From Suilimivivens sp964458255 (GTDB lineage: Bacteria; Bacillota; Clostridia; Lachnospirales; Lachnospiraceae), in the NCBI GenBank assembly GCA_964458255.1, contig CAYWHY010000002.1, forward strand, positions 1 through 64,000: DNA of 64,000 nt, in the 5' to 3' direction. The first letter of the stretch is position 1. The number at the start of each line of letters is the position of its first letter. Made by a program: the position numbers and the translations under genes. Below the pieces are notes generated by a model. That model had not been told where the DNA came from, searched no databases, and was given only the letters and a program-made list of their open reading frames with translations. This document shows, one piece after another, positions 32,078 through 40,561 of the stretch.

Positions 32078-33268
32078 ATGGAAAGAAAAACAGGAACAGT
32101 ATCCAGAGGAATCCGTTGCCCTATCATCAGACAGGGGGATGATCTGGTAAAGATTGTAACGGATAGTGTATTAGAAGCTGCAGAAAGTGAAAATTTTGCT
32201 ATCCGTGACAAAGATGTAATTGCGGTGACAGAGTCTGTCGTAGCCCGTGCACAGGGGAACTATGCATCTATTGAGGCTATTGCGGAAGATGTAAAGAACA
32301 AATTAGGCGGAGAGACAATTGGTGTTATTTTTCCGATTTTATCAAGAAATCGTTTTGCAATCTGTTTAAGAGGGATTGCAAAGGGAGCAAAAAAGGTTGT
32401 CCTAATGCTCAGTTATCCCAGTGATGAGGTCGGTAATGAATTGGTGTCATGGGATCGTCTTGATGAAGCGGGGATTAATCCTTACAGTGATGTGCTTACA
32501 CTTGAGAAGTACAGAGAATTATTTGGCACCAATGCACATCCGTTTACAGGTGTCGACTATGTGGATTATTATGCCAATTTAATCCGTGAAGAAGGGGCAG
32601 AAGTAGAAATTATTTTTGCAAATGACTGTCGTAAGATTTTAGACTATACAGGGAAGGTTCTGACCTGTGATATTCATACACGTGCCCGTTCCAAGAGAAT
32701 CTTAAAGGCTTGCGGAGCAGAAGTGGTTTGTGGTCTTGATGATATTTTAAACAGCTCCGTGAACGGAAGCGGCTGTAATGAAAAATACGGCTTACTCGGT
32801 TCCAATAAATCTACAGAAGACACAATTAAGCTTTTCCCCAGAGAATGTACTGCACTGGTTCTTGAAATTCAGCAGGAAGTGCTTCGCAGAACCGGTAAAC
32901 AGGTAGAGGTTATGGTATACGGAGACGGTGCTTTTAAAGATCCCGTTGGAAAGATTTGGGAGCTTGCCGATCCTTGTGTATCCCCGGCAAGTACACCGGG
33001 ACTTGAGGGAACTCCCAATGAAGTGAAGCTGAAATATCTTGCCGATAATGATTTTAAGGATTTGTCCGGAGATGCTTTGAAAGAGGCAATTTCTGACCGT
33101 ATCAGAGAAAAGAAAGACAATCTGGTGGGTGATATGTCATCTCAGGGAACCACACCCCGAAGACTGACAGATTTAATTGGTTCCCTTTGTGATTTGACAA
33201 GCGGTTCCGGTGATAAGGGAACGCCGGTGATTCTTATCCAGGGTTACTTTGATAATTATGTAAGTTAA
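32078..33268 (+). CDS. CofE-like F420-0:gamma-glutamyl ligase family protein
   Basis: 396 residues matching the CofE ligase fold: KDVIAVTESVVARAQGNY near residue 45, ILSRNRFAICLRGIAKGA near residue 90, and metal-site acidic segments VYGDGAFKDPVG and SDRIREKKDNLVGDMSSQG toward the C-terminus. CofE adds glutamates to coenzyme F420, which Lachnospiraceae are not known to make; the clostridial relatives are longer and may ligate glutamate or another amino acid to a different acceptor. No other F420 gene is in the window. The following terminator at 33286 closes the unit. Confidence 0.85.
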   Translation: MERKTGTVSRGIRCPIIRQGDDLVKIVTDSVLEAAESENFAIRDKDVIAVTESVVARAQGNYASIEAIAEDVKNKLGGETIGVIFPILSRNRFAICLRGIAKGAKKVVLMLSYPSDEVGNELVSWDRLDEAGINPYSDVLTLEKYRELFGTNAHPFTGVDYVDYYANLIREEGAEVEIIFANDCRKILDYTGKVLTCDIHTRARSKRILKACGAEVVCGLDDILNSSVNGSGCNEKYGLLGSNKSTEDTIKLFPRECTALVLEIQQEVLRRTGKQVEVMVYGDGAFKDPVGKIWELADPCVSPASTPGLEGTPNEVKLKYLADNDFKDLSGDALKEAISDRIREKKDNLVGDMSSQGTTPRRLTDLIGSLCDLTSGSGDKGTPVILIQGYFDNYVS

Positions 33269-33285
33269 ATATAGGAAATAGCAGC

Positions 33286-33315
33286 AGCGTCCGGTTTTGA
33301 CCGGACGCTTTTTTT
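33286..33315 (+). terminator. Rho-independent terminator after the CofE-like gene
   Basis: Perfect 9-bp stem AGCGTCCGG / CCGGACGCT with a six-base loop, followed by seven T. Confidence 0.9.
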
Positions 33316-33356
33316 ATAATTTAAGTGTAGAAACAATCAGGAAAGGAGGAAAAGAT

Positions 33357-34082
33357 ATGTTGTATATTGCAATATGTGATGATATGGAGGATTATGGAGA
33401 ATTGCTTGCGGAAATCGTCGCCAAATGGGCTCTGGAACGTCAGATAAATGTACAGATGAAAAGATTTGTCAGCGGAGAAGAATTGCTTGCGGATATAGAA
33501 GCTACAGGATATTTTGATATTATACTGCTCGACATCGTCCTTAATGGGGGGATGGATGGAATAGCCACTGCACGAAAAATTAAGGAAATTTATCAACATG
33601 TTTGTTTGATCTTTATATCGCAGCATGATACCTATTACAAAGAGGTATTTCAGGTGCATCCCTTTCAATATCTGGAAAAAACGGCATCTGTCAAATGGAT
33701 AATGGAAGTTCTTGACCAGGCAGAAGGAAATTACCGTTATCTGAACGAAATATTTACGTTCCGTTTTAAGGGAACAACATACAGCATCCGGCTACGGGAA
33801 GTGTTATATTTTGCCAGCGACAAAAGAATTATTCAAATCTGGATGGAAAACGGTAAAGTATATACTTATTATGAAAAGCTGGATGAATTGCAGAATAAGC
33901 TTGAAAAATATAACAATCGTTTTCTACGGATTCATCAGTCATATCTGGTAAACGGAAGGCAAATCTTACAATTTCATCCCAAATATGTAGTCATGCAAAA
34001 CCAGAATATCCTGCCTATCAGCACGGGAAATAAAAACAGTATTGTGCAATATCATATGGAATTATTGCATAAAAATTACTAA
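33357..34082 (+). CDS. LytTR family response regulator
   Basis: 241 residues. Receiver domain 1-120: acidic pair DDMEDY near the start, phospho-acceptor Asp in DIILLDIVL at about residue 56, and the conserved Lys replaced in context YLEKTAS. LytTR DNA-binding domain from about residue 135: IRLREVLYFASDKRIIQIW and FLRIHQSYLVNGRQI. ATG 33357 follows AAAGGAGGAAAAGAT closely; the long reading would begin inside the terminator. AgrA/ComE relatives of this type are phosphorylated by GHKL kinases, and one lies 0.7 kb downstream. Confidence 0.92.
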   Translation: MLYIAICDDMEDYGELLAEIVAKWALERQINVQMKRFVSGEELLADIEATGYFDIILLDIVLNGGMDGIATARKIKEIYQHVCLIFISQHDTYYKEVFQVHPFQYLEKTASVKWIMEVLDQAEGNYRYLNEIFTFRFKGTTYSIRLREVLYFASDKRIIQIWMENGKVYTYYEKLDELQNKLEKYNNRFLRIHQSYLVNGRQILQFHPKYVVMQNQNILPISTGNKNSIVQYHMELLHKNY

Positions 34083-34197
34083 AAATTACATATGGGACCA
34101 TTATTTATTACATTTACGCGAAATCGGAACTTTATGATTTATAATAAAATTAAAAGTTGCCGGTAATATCTTAAGGCATATAAGCATCCTTCTAGAG

Positions 34198-34225
34198 CAG
34201 GCAGGGAACATGTATTCCCTGCCTG
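34198..34225. terminator. Strong hairpin after the LytTR gene
   Basis: 11-bp perfect stem CAGGCAGGGAA / TTCCCTGCCTG with a six-base loop (34209-34214). The T-rich stretch following is loose (TCTTTGATAATTG), so termination is likely but not textbook. Confidence 0.6.
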
Positions 34226-34321
34226 ATGTCTTTGATAATTGTGTTTTTATCATATTTTTATAAAAAATACAAACCATACAACTACAGGGATAATCTATTT
34301 ACACAGTTGATTTTCAAGGAA

Positions 34322-34343
34322 GAATATTTTTTATAAAATATTC
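34322..34343. promoter_or_regulatory. 9-bp inverted repeat at the XRE gene promoter
   Basis: GAATATTTT (34322-34330) and AAAATATTC (34335-34343) flank TTAT. It overlaps the expected -35 region of a possible TATAGT -10 at 34351, just upstream of the XRE gene, so it could be an autoregulatory operator. Confidence 0.4.
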
Positions 34344-34362
34344 GGTAGGTTATAGTTTATTT

Positions 34363-34743
34363 ATGCAGGTGGTGAAAAGATTGGCGATTGATTACAAAGA
34401 TTTAGGCGTGAGGATTAAACAGAAAAGAGAAGAGTGTAAAATGTCGCAGGCAGATTTAGCTGCACGGGTGCAGTTATCTACCCAGCATATGAGCAATGTA
34501 GAAAATGCCAAAAGTAAAATCGGACTTGAAAAGCTTGTAGAGGTTGCCAACGTTTTAAAGTGTTCCGTAGATGAACTCCTTTGCGGAAGTATAAAAGCCG
34601 GTAAGAGTGTTTATATCAGTGAAATAGCAGAGCAACTGGAAGATTTCTCAGATGAGGAAATTCGGGTGTTGCCGGAATTTTTAAAAAATTTGAATTATAT
34701 GTATATGTTGTTGGAAGAAAGCATAAACAAAGATGCAGATTAA
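34363..34743 (+). CDS. XRE family transcriptional regulator
   Basis: 126 residues (or about 119 from TTG 34384). A Cro/C1 helix-turn-helix spans residues about 14-72: GVRIKQKREECKMSQADLA, LSTQHMSNVENAKSKIGLE and LVEVANVLKCSVDELL. The C-terminal 45 residues are acidic and helical (YISEIAEQLEDFSDEEIRVL) and may be a dimer or sensor element. The start is uncertain because no ideal ribosome binding site is seen before ATG 34363. It sits between the response regulator and the GHKL gene. Confidence 0.88.
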   Translation: MQVVKRLAIDYKDLGVRIKQKREECKMSQADLAARVQLSTQHMSNVENAKSKIGLEKLVEVANVLKCSVDELLCGSIKAGKSVYISEIAEQLEDFSDEEIRVLPEFLKNLNYMYMLLEESINKDAD

Positions 34744-34745
34744 TA

Positions 34746-34769
34746 AACCGCCGGAGATTCCCGGCGGTT
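34746..34769 (+). terminator. Hairpin after the XRE gene
   Basis: AACCGCCGG / CCGGCGGTT, 9-bp GC-rich stem with loop AGATTC. No T-run follows, so it may be an attenuating or processing hairpin before the GHKL gene 43 bp downstream. Confidence 0.55.
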
Positions 34770-34811
34770 ATACTGTTACACAAAGTGTGATTGGAATGAA
34801 AAAGGGGAAGC

Positions 34812-35420
34812 ATGTGTTTGGATGATAAGGAAAATCAATGGAATGTCTTGCGTAAGATGAGGCATGATTTGTGTAATATGTATATTTTGGAATTAGCCTA
34901 TCTGGAAAATGAACGTTATGAAGAATTACATGAGCTGTATGTTAAGGCAATCGGAAAACTGGAAGATAAGGGATATTGTATTGAAACGGGAAATCTGGCC
35001 ATTGATGCAACCATTAACTTCAAGGTAGGAGTGCTTAAGGAACTGCATGCGCAAATCAGGCATGATATTAAGGTGCAGGGGGAAATCCGTATTGACAGCA
35101 GTGATTTAAATATATTGCTTGGGAATCTTTTTGATAACGTCATTGATGCACTGAAAAGGACAGATGAGAACAGGAGAAAGACAGAGTTTAGGTTATGCAC
35201 TGATGAGACTGCATTTTTATTTGAAATAAGAAATACCTTTGACGGAACGGTTTGCAGAAATGAAAACAGGGAAATTGTAACGTCGAAGCCGGATAAGGAA
35301 AATCATGGCATCGGACTGGCTGCCGTTTCGGAAATTGTGGAGAGATACAACGGAAATCTGGAGCTGGATATTCAGAAAAATGTTTTTAGTGTTAAGGTAT
35401 TTTTGTATATGGAGATATAA
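34812..35420 (+). CDS. Soluble GHKL-type histidine kinase
   Basis: 202 residues. The H-box is MRHDLCNM at about residue 16, the N-box is LLGNLFDNVIDALKR at about residue 100 and the G-box is NHGIGLAAVSEIVERYNG at about residue 166. The family (AgrC/HPK10-like) normally has five to seven membrane helices before these motifs; here there is none, leaving only the dimerisation and ATPase parts. It may be a shortened sensor that takes its signal from another protein or a cytoplasmic ligand. The nearby LytTR regulator is the natural target. AAAGGGGAAGC precedes the ATG. Confidence 0.88.
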   Translation: MCLDDKENQWNVLRKMRHDLCNMYILELAYLENERYEELHELYVKAIGKLEDKGYCIETGNLAIDATINFKVGVLKELHAQIRHDIKVQGEIRIDSSDLNILLGNLFDNVIDALKRTDENRRKTEFRLCTDETAFLFEIRNTFDGTVCRNENREIVTSKPDKENHGIGLAAVSEIVERYNGNLELDIQKNVFSVKVFLYMEI

Positions 35421-35427
35421 TTTGTGG

Positions 35428-35451
35428 AAGCTGCATGAAAAGATGCAGCTT
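35428..35451 (+). terminator. Terminator after the GHKL gene
   Basis: AAGCTGCAT / ATGCAGCTT, loop GAAAAG, followed by TCTTGTGTTATTTTTTT. Confidence 0.8.
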
Positions 35452-35453
35452 TC

Positions 35454-35482
35454 TTGTGTTATTTTTTTATGTGTGATACAAT
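35454..35482 (+). promoter_or_regulatory. Promoter of the exopolysaccharide cluster
   Basis: TTGTGT (35454-35459), 17-bp spacer, TACAAT (35477-35482). It lies 37 bp before the first glycosyltransferase and directly after the regulator trio's terminator. Confidence 0.6.
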
Positions 35483-35518
35483 AATTAAATTAAGAAAGCA
35501 TTGGTGAGGTTAAATTTT

Positions 35519-36448
35519 ATGAAACTTCTTAGTGTGATTGTCCCCTGTTTGAATGAAGAAGAGAATGTTTCTTATTTTTATAATGAATTTATTAAAAATG
35601 AACATTTTTTGGAAAAAAACGATATGAATTTTGAATTGTGGTATATTGACGACGGCTCTACTGATGGCACCGTTTCGGAAGTGAAAAAGTTAATTCAGAA
35701 GGATAGGAGAGTCCGTCTCCTGTCTTTTTCGCGAAATTTCGGAAAAGAAGCCGCTCTTTATGCAGGTCTTCATAAGGCAACCGGTGACTATGTGGTATGT
35801 ATGGATGTGGATTTGCAGGATCCGCCGGCTCTTTTGCCGGAAATGTTTGAGTATATCACAGGCGGATATGATATGGTTGCCACCAGAAGAGTAAACAGAA
35901 AAGGGGAGCCTCCTATCCGTTCGCTTTTTGCAAGAATGTTTTATCGCCTGATGCGGAAGATTTCCGATGCCCAGATTGTGGATGGGGCAAGAGATTTCCG
36001 TCTGATGACAAGACAGGTAGTGGATGCGGTTTTGTCGATGAAAGAGTACAATCGCTTTTCTAAAGGGATTTTTGGATGGGTAGGATTTAAGACAAAGTGG
36101 ATAGAATTTGATAATGTGGAGCGCAGGAAAGGTGAAACAAAGTGGTCTTTTTGGAAACTGTTTGTTTATTCTTTGGAAGGGATTACCTCTTTTTCTACGG
36201 TACCGCTTGCCTTTGCGGCATTTATGGGAGTTTTGTTTTGTCTGGCATCCTTTGCACTGATTATTGTGACGATTGTAAGGAAAATGGTATTTGGCGACCC
36301 CACCTCAGGCTGGCCCTCCCTTGTCTGTATTATTTCCTTAATCAGCGGAGTACAGTTGTTCTGTCTTGGTATTGTGGGACAATATCTGGCCAAAACTTAT
36401 ATGGAGGTTAAGGACAGACCCATTTACCTTGTGAAAGAGGAGATTTGA
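35519..36448 (+). CDS. Polyprenyl-phosphate glycosyltransferase, GtrB/DPM1-like GT2
   Basis: 309 residues. The GT2 domain has VIVPCLNEEENV, YIDDGSTDGT and the nucleotide/metal motif CMDVDLQDPP. The C-terminal part has two membrane helices (LAFAAFMGVLFCLASFALIIV and SLVCIISLISGVQLFCLGIV). GtrB-type enzymes make undecaprenyl-phosphate sugars that feed GT-C transferases acting outside the membrane; the GT-C protein at the end of this cluster (46042) is a fitting user. ATG 35519 is chosen because GGTGAGG lies 9-15 nt upstream. Confidence 0.92.
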   Translation: MKLLSVIVPCLNEEENVSYFYNEFIKNEHFLEKNDMNFELWYIDDGSTDGTVSEVKKLIQKDRRVRLLSFSRNFGKEAALYAGLHKATGDYVVCMDVDLQDPPALLPEMFEYITGGYDMVATRRVNRKGEPPIRSLFARMFYRLMRKISDAQIVDGARDFRLMTRQVVDAVLSMKEYNRFSKGIFGWVGFKTKWIEFDNVERRKGETKWSFWKLFVYSLEGITSFSTVPLAFAAFMGVLFCLASFALIIVTIVRKMVFGDPTSGWPSLVCIISLISGVQLFCLGIVGQYLAKTYMEVKDRPIYLVKEEI

Positions 36449-36453
36449 GATTC

Positions 36454-37236
36454 ATGCAGGAAGGACTTGTCAGCATTATTGTACCGGTTTATAATGCCGG
36501 AAATTATATCGAAGAAACCATCCGTATGGTAGAACAGCAGACATTTACATGCTGGGAACTTATTTTAGTGGATGATTGTTCTACGGATAACAGCAGGCAG
36601 GTAATCGGGGATTATCTAAAGAGCAGAAGCAGTGATACACAAAGAGAGGACTTGCCGGGAATCCATCTCATTGTAAAAGGGAAAAATGAGGGTGCGGCAA
36701 TGGCGAGAAATACGGGAATCAAGGCCGCACATGGCAGATATATTGCTTTTTTGGATGCAGATGATATCTGGATTTCAGACAAGCTTGCAAAAGAAATGGC
36801 GTTTATGAAAGAAAAACAGGCTGCGTTTGTCTTTTCTGCATATGAATTCGGAGATGAAAATGCGAAGGGGACAGGAAAGGTGGTACATGTTCCTTTGACG
36901 TTGTCCTACAAACAGGCTTTGTCAAGAACAGTGATTTTTACCACCACCGTGTTGCTTGACAGACAGAAAATTCCGGAAGAGCTTCTTTGTATGCCGATAG
37001 TGAAAAGTGAAGATACGGCTTTCTGGTGGAAGCTTCTTAAAAATGGCATCACGGCGTATGGGCTGGATGAGGTACTGGCTGTTTACAGAAGACCGCCTGA
37101 ATCTTTGTCATCCAATAAGTGGGAGGCCATTAAAAGAATTTGGTGTTTATACCGCAGGCAGGAGAAACTGTCGATTGCCGGCAGCGCCCGGTACTTTATT
37201 TTTTGGGCTTTCAGAGCTACGTTAAGACGATTATAG
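36454..37236 (+). CDS. GT2 glycosyltransferase
   Basis: 260 residues of GT-A fold: VSIIVPVYNAGNYIEETIRM, LVDDCSTDN and the metal-binding FLDADDIW. The later part (KSEDTAFWWKLLKNG, YRRPPESLSSNKW) resembles teichoic/EpsJ-like transferases. It is coupled to the previous gene (stop overlapping the alternate TTG start at 36445). It adds one sugar of the repeat unit on the cytoplasmic face; the donor is unknown. Confidence 0.88.
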   Translation: MQEGLVSIIVPVYNAGNYIEETIRMVEQQTFTCWELILVDDCSTDNSRQVIGDYLKSRSSDTQREDLPGIHLIVKGKNEGAAMARNTGIKAAHGRYIAFLDADDIWISDKLAKEMAFMKEKQAAFVFSAYEFGDENAKGTGKVVHVPLTLSYKQALSRTVIFTTTVLLDRQKIPEELLCMPIVKSEDTAFWWKLLKNGITAYGLDEVLAVYRRPPESLSSNKWEAIKRIWCLYRRQEKLSIAGSARYFIFWAFRATLRRL

Positions 37237-37246
37237 AGGTGAATCA

Positions 37247-38638
37247 GTGAAACGTTTCGAATCAATAAAAAGAATCATGGTTTTAGTGTTAAATTTGATG
37301 GGGTTATTGTTTCATACGGCAGTTTATGCGTATGTCTGGTTTGCATATTATTATCCGGAAATCAGCAGATTTACCGCCCGTTTCAAGTTTTACAAAAATG
37401 GACACTTACTCATGCTTGCCATTTATTTAGTGCTCTTATTCTTTTTCTTTAATACTTACGGGGGATTAAAAATAGGTTATTTAAAACCGATGGAAGTATT
37501 TTTTTCGCAGTTGTTTTCGCTGCTTTTTGTAAATGTGATTACCTATTTGCAGATTTCACTTATGAATAACTGGCTGGTCAGCCCGGAATACTTTTTGGGT
37601 GCCATGCTGCTGCAGCTTGTGATTGCGGCAATCTGGATTTTTATTTGCAACCTGTTGTACAGGAAAGCCTTTCCGCCAAGGGAAATGCTGCTTGTTTATG
37701 GAGAACGCTCTATTGAGGATATTTTACAAAAATTTGCATCCCGCAAGGACAAATATAATATTGTACAGTGTATTCGGATTTCGGAAGGAATCGAAAAAAT
37801 AGAAAAAGAAATAGAGGGAAAATACAGCTCGGTAGTGCTTTGGGATATTCCTACCAGAGAACGTAATAAGCTTTTGAAGTTTTGTTATGGAAGATCAATC
37901 CGTGTTTATATGATGCCCAAGATTTCTGATGTGCTGACAAAGGGAGCTGACCAGCTTCATTTGTTTGATACACCGATTTTTTTGACGAGAGAATATGCAC
38001 TTACGGTGGAACAGAGAATTGCCAAACGTCTGATTGATATTGTGTGTGCACTTATTTTGATTGTGGTAACATCTCCTATTATGCTGATTACTGCCATTTG
38101 CATTAAATGTTACGACAAAGGTCCTGTTTTATATAAGCAGGTGCGTTGTACCAGATATGGAAAAGAGTTTTGGATTATGAAATTCAGAAGCATGAGAGTG
38201 GATGCAGAAAAGGACGGTGTGGCAAGGCTTGCTTCTAAAAATGACAGCCGGGTTACCCCAATCGGGAAATTGATTCGCACGGTTCGTATTGATGAGCTGC
38301 CCCAGTTGTTTAATATTTTATCGGGGGATATGTCATTTATCGGACCAAGACCGGAACGCCCTGAGATTATTAAACAGTATGTGGAGGAAATGCCTGAGTT
38401 TGTATTTAGGATGAAGGTAAAGGCGGGACTTGCAGGATATGCACAGGTATACGGTAAATACAATACAACACCGTATGATAAATTGAAACTTGACTTATCC
38501 TATATTGAAAATTATTCTGTGTGGATGGATATCAGGCTGATGCTTCTGACACTTAAAATCTTATTAAAGGCAGAGAGCACGGAGGGAATAGAGAGCAGTC
38601 AGGTAACTGCCATAAAATCCAATAAAACTGAGGAGTAA
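37247..38638 (+). CDS. Polyprenyl glycosylphosphotransferase (priming enzyme)
   Basis: 463 residues of the WbaP/CpsE-type long family: four N-terminal membrane helices, a nucleotide-like middle domain, then the catalytic bacterial sugar transferase domain from about residue 263. It contains the re-entrant helix KRLIDIVCALILIVVTSPIM and the motifs GPVLYKQVRCTRYGKEF, IMKFRSM, IRTVRIDELPQLFNIL and SFIGPRPERPE. It transfers the first phospho-sugar to undecaprenyl phosphate. It starts at GTG behind GAGGTG. Confidence 0.93.
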   Translation: MKRFESIKRIMVLVLNLMGLLFHTAVYAYVWFAYYYPEISRFTARFKFYKNGHLLMLAIYLVLLFFFFNTYGGLKIGYLKPMEVFFSQLFSLLFVNVITYLQISLMNNWLVSPEYFLGAMLLQLVIAAIWIFICNLLYRKAFPPREMLLVYGERSIEDILQKFASRKDKYNIVQCIRISEGIEKIEKEIEGKYSSVVLWDIPTRERNKLLKFCYGRSIRVYMMPKISDVLTKGADQLHLFDTPIFLTREYALTVEQRIAKRLIDIVCALILIVVTSPIMLITAICIKCYDKGPVLYKQVRCTRYGKEFWIMKFRSMRVDAEKDGVARLASKNDSRVTPIGKLIRTVRIDELPQLFNILSGDMSFIGPRPERPEIIKQYVEEMPEFVFRMKVKAGLAGYAQVYGKYNTTPYDKLKLDLSYIENYSVWMDIRLMLLTLKILLKAESTEGIESSQVTAIKSNKTEE

Positions 38639-38641
38639 AGG

Positions 38642-39763
38642 ATGAAAAAAAATCAGGATTACAGTAAACAGGGAATGGATTTGCGACTTCTGTTTCTTAG
38701 AATGCAGGGCAAGGTATGGCTTCTTTTAATGGCGGTGGTGCTTGGTGCGGTTATCGGTGGCGTAAGCTATCAGATTGCAAGAGCGATGCGGATGCCTATT
38801 GCATATGAGGCAGTATCAAAGCTGTATATCAGTTTTGGCGTGGATGAAAGCGGGGAGGTATATCAGTATTATAACGGATATACGTGGAATGAACTTTTAG
38901 ATACAGACCCGATTCTTAGCAGAATAGAAGAAAATTTGCCGGGGGATTACAGCAGGGAAGACGTAAGAAAGGCAACCCGGGCAGAAATTTTGTCTGATAT
39001 ACGATTGCTTACCGTCACCATACAGGAATCAGATGAAAAGACCGTCAGGGAAATTCAGACGGCAGTAGAACGGGGACTTGAAGAGTACGCGCAGGACAGC
39101 AGGGAGCTTAGACGTATTGAGGTAATCCGATCTGAAGAACCGGCACGGATTTATTGGGATGACAAAACAGTTACGGCCTGTGTGACAGGGGCAATTGTGA
39201 TGTCGGTAATCGGTGTGCTCATGTTAATGCTTTTATATGTGATGGATGATGCGATTTATGTACAGACAGATATCGAAAAGAGATATACCGGCAGGACCCT
39301 TGGTATGATGATGCAAAGCCAGAAGGGACTGCAGCCTTATGCCAGAGAACTGACGGCTAATATTAGTTATATTTTGGGGGATAAGAGAAAATTTGCACTG
39401 ATAGATATGGACAATCATGCGGACGCGCGTAAGGAGGAATTGGAACGACTTTTAAATGCCGGTGAAAATGAATTTATTGGTGGAGACGGCGAAATGGGTG
39501 GACTGACATGGACCATGCCGAAGCCGGAAGGGGATAAAGAAGGCGACTGGCGGGCGGTTTCTTTTGATGAAAGGATGATTGCAAAAGAAGATTGTGAACT
39601 TATCAGAGAATTGGGAGGGGTTATTTTATTACTTCCTTATGGCAGGGATGTCAGTAAAAAGACGGAACGGGTTTTGAACTTTCTAAAAAATCAGGAGTGT
39701 GAAGTGCTTGGCATGATTGTTTCACAGGCAGATGAAGACTTCCTGGACAGATATTATAACTAA
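38642..39763 (+). CDS. Wzz-like chain-length protein with degenerate kinase-like tail
   Basis: 373 residues. Membrane helices at about 23-46 (GKVWLLLMAVVLGAVIGGVSYQI) and about 180-202 frame an extracellular Wzz-type domain (AVSKLYISFGVDESGEVYQYY). The C-terminal 165 residues continue in the cytoplasm with a BY-kinase/MinD-like order of strands (ELTANISYILGDKRKFALID, then GGVILLLPYGRDVSKKTERV and CEVLGMIVSQAD), but no Walker A or tyrosine cluster is visible. It thus looks like a pseudo-kinase version of a fused Wzc. It probably sets polymer length. It overlaps no gene; GT2 follows by 12 bp. Confidence 0.8.
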   Translation: MKKNQDYSKQGMDLRLLFLRMQGKVWLLLMAVVLGAVIGGVSYQIARAMRMPIAYEAVSKLYISFGVDESGEVYQYYNGYTWNELLDTDPILSRIEENLPGDYSREDVRKATRAEILSDIRLLTVTIQESDEKTVREIQTAVERGLEEYAQDSRELRRIEVIRSEEPARIYWDDKTVTACVTGAIVMSVIGVLMLMLLYVMDDAIYVQTDIEKRYTGRTLGMMMQSQKGLQPYARELTANISYILGDKRKFALIDMDNHADARKEELERLLNAGENEFIGGDGEMGGLTWTMPKPEGDKEGDWRAVSFDERMIAKEDCELIRELGGVILLLPYGRDVSKKTERVLNFLKNQECEVLGMIVSQADEDFLDRYYN

Positions 39764-39775
39764 TAGAGGGATGGC

Positions 39776-40558
39776 ATGAAATTACAGGTATTGGCAGCTG
39801 CGGTAAATAAAGATGCAAAGACGCTGGTCGCAGATATGAATCTAAAGACAGATGCAGTTATCGTGAATCAGTGCGACAGGTATTCTTATGAAGAATTTAT
39901 CTGTCATGAAAGAAAAATACAGTGCTTTTGTATGGCAGAGCGCGGCGTGGGACGAAACAGAAATGCCGCACTGCTTCATGCAACGGGGGATATTGTATTG
40001 TTTTCGGATGAAGATATCCGTTTCTATGATGATTATGAAAAACAGGTGCTTAAGGCTTTTGAAAAGAATCCGGATGCAGATATCATTACCTTTAATTTTG
40101 AAGTGGATGCTTCCCGGACCACATATTATAACAAAGTGGAAAAAAGAATCCGCTGGTATAACTACGGAAGGTATCCGACCTTTGCCGTGGCTGCTAAATT
40201 AGAGGCACTTCGCAAGGCCAATGTTAGTTTTTCGTTATTGTTTGGCGGTGGTGCCAAATACAGTAACGGAGAGGATAGTCTTTTCTTAAAGGATTGTTTA
40301 AAGGCAGGCTTACACCTGTATGCGGTAACGGCAAAAATCGGTGAGGAAGTGTACCGGAAGTCCACCTGGTTTTCGGGATATAATAAAAAGTTTTTTACAG
40401 ACAGGGGAGTGTTGTATCATTTCCTCTACGGAAGAATGGCCAAACCCTTTTCATTACGTTTTTTGTATGCACATAAAGCTAAAATGTGTAAGGAGATTCC
40501 GGTAAAGGAAGCTTACCGCTTCATGAAAGAGGGAATCACTGAAGGTAAATTGAGGTAA
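39776..40558 (+). CDS. GT2-like glycosyltransferase
   Basis: 260 residues. ERGVGRNRNAALLHATGDIVLFSDEDIRF carries the GT-A acidic motif; the whole lies within a region like the family-A glycosyltransferases of capsule loci. NVSFSLLFGGGAKYSNGEDSLFLKDCLKAG is the later conserved acidic segment (GEDS). The start lacks the usual VSVIIPTYN strand, having LQVLAAAVNKDAKTLV instead. This is a recognised subset but less typical. Confidence 0.8.
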   Translation: MKLQVLAAAVNKDAKTLVADMNLKTDAVIVNQCDRYSYEEFICHERKIQCFCMAERGVGRNRNAALLHATGDIVLFSDEDIRFYDDYEKQVLKAFEKNPDADIITFNFEVDASRTTYYNKVEKRIRWYNYGRYPTFAVAAKLEALRKANVSFSLLFGGGAKYSNGEDSLFLKDCLKAGLHLYAVTAKIGEEVYRKSTWFSGYNKKFFTDRGVLYHFLYGRMAKPFSLRFLYAHKAKMCKEIPVKEAYRFMKEGITEGKLR

Positions 40559-40561
40559 TAT

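Noticed and set aside
33297..33356. Upstream extension of the LytTR regulator
   Set aside because: The added 20 codons lie in the terminator of the previous gene, and the consensus ribosome binding site sits just before the ATG at 33357.
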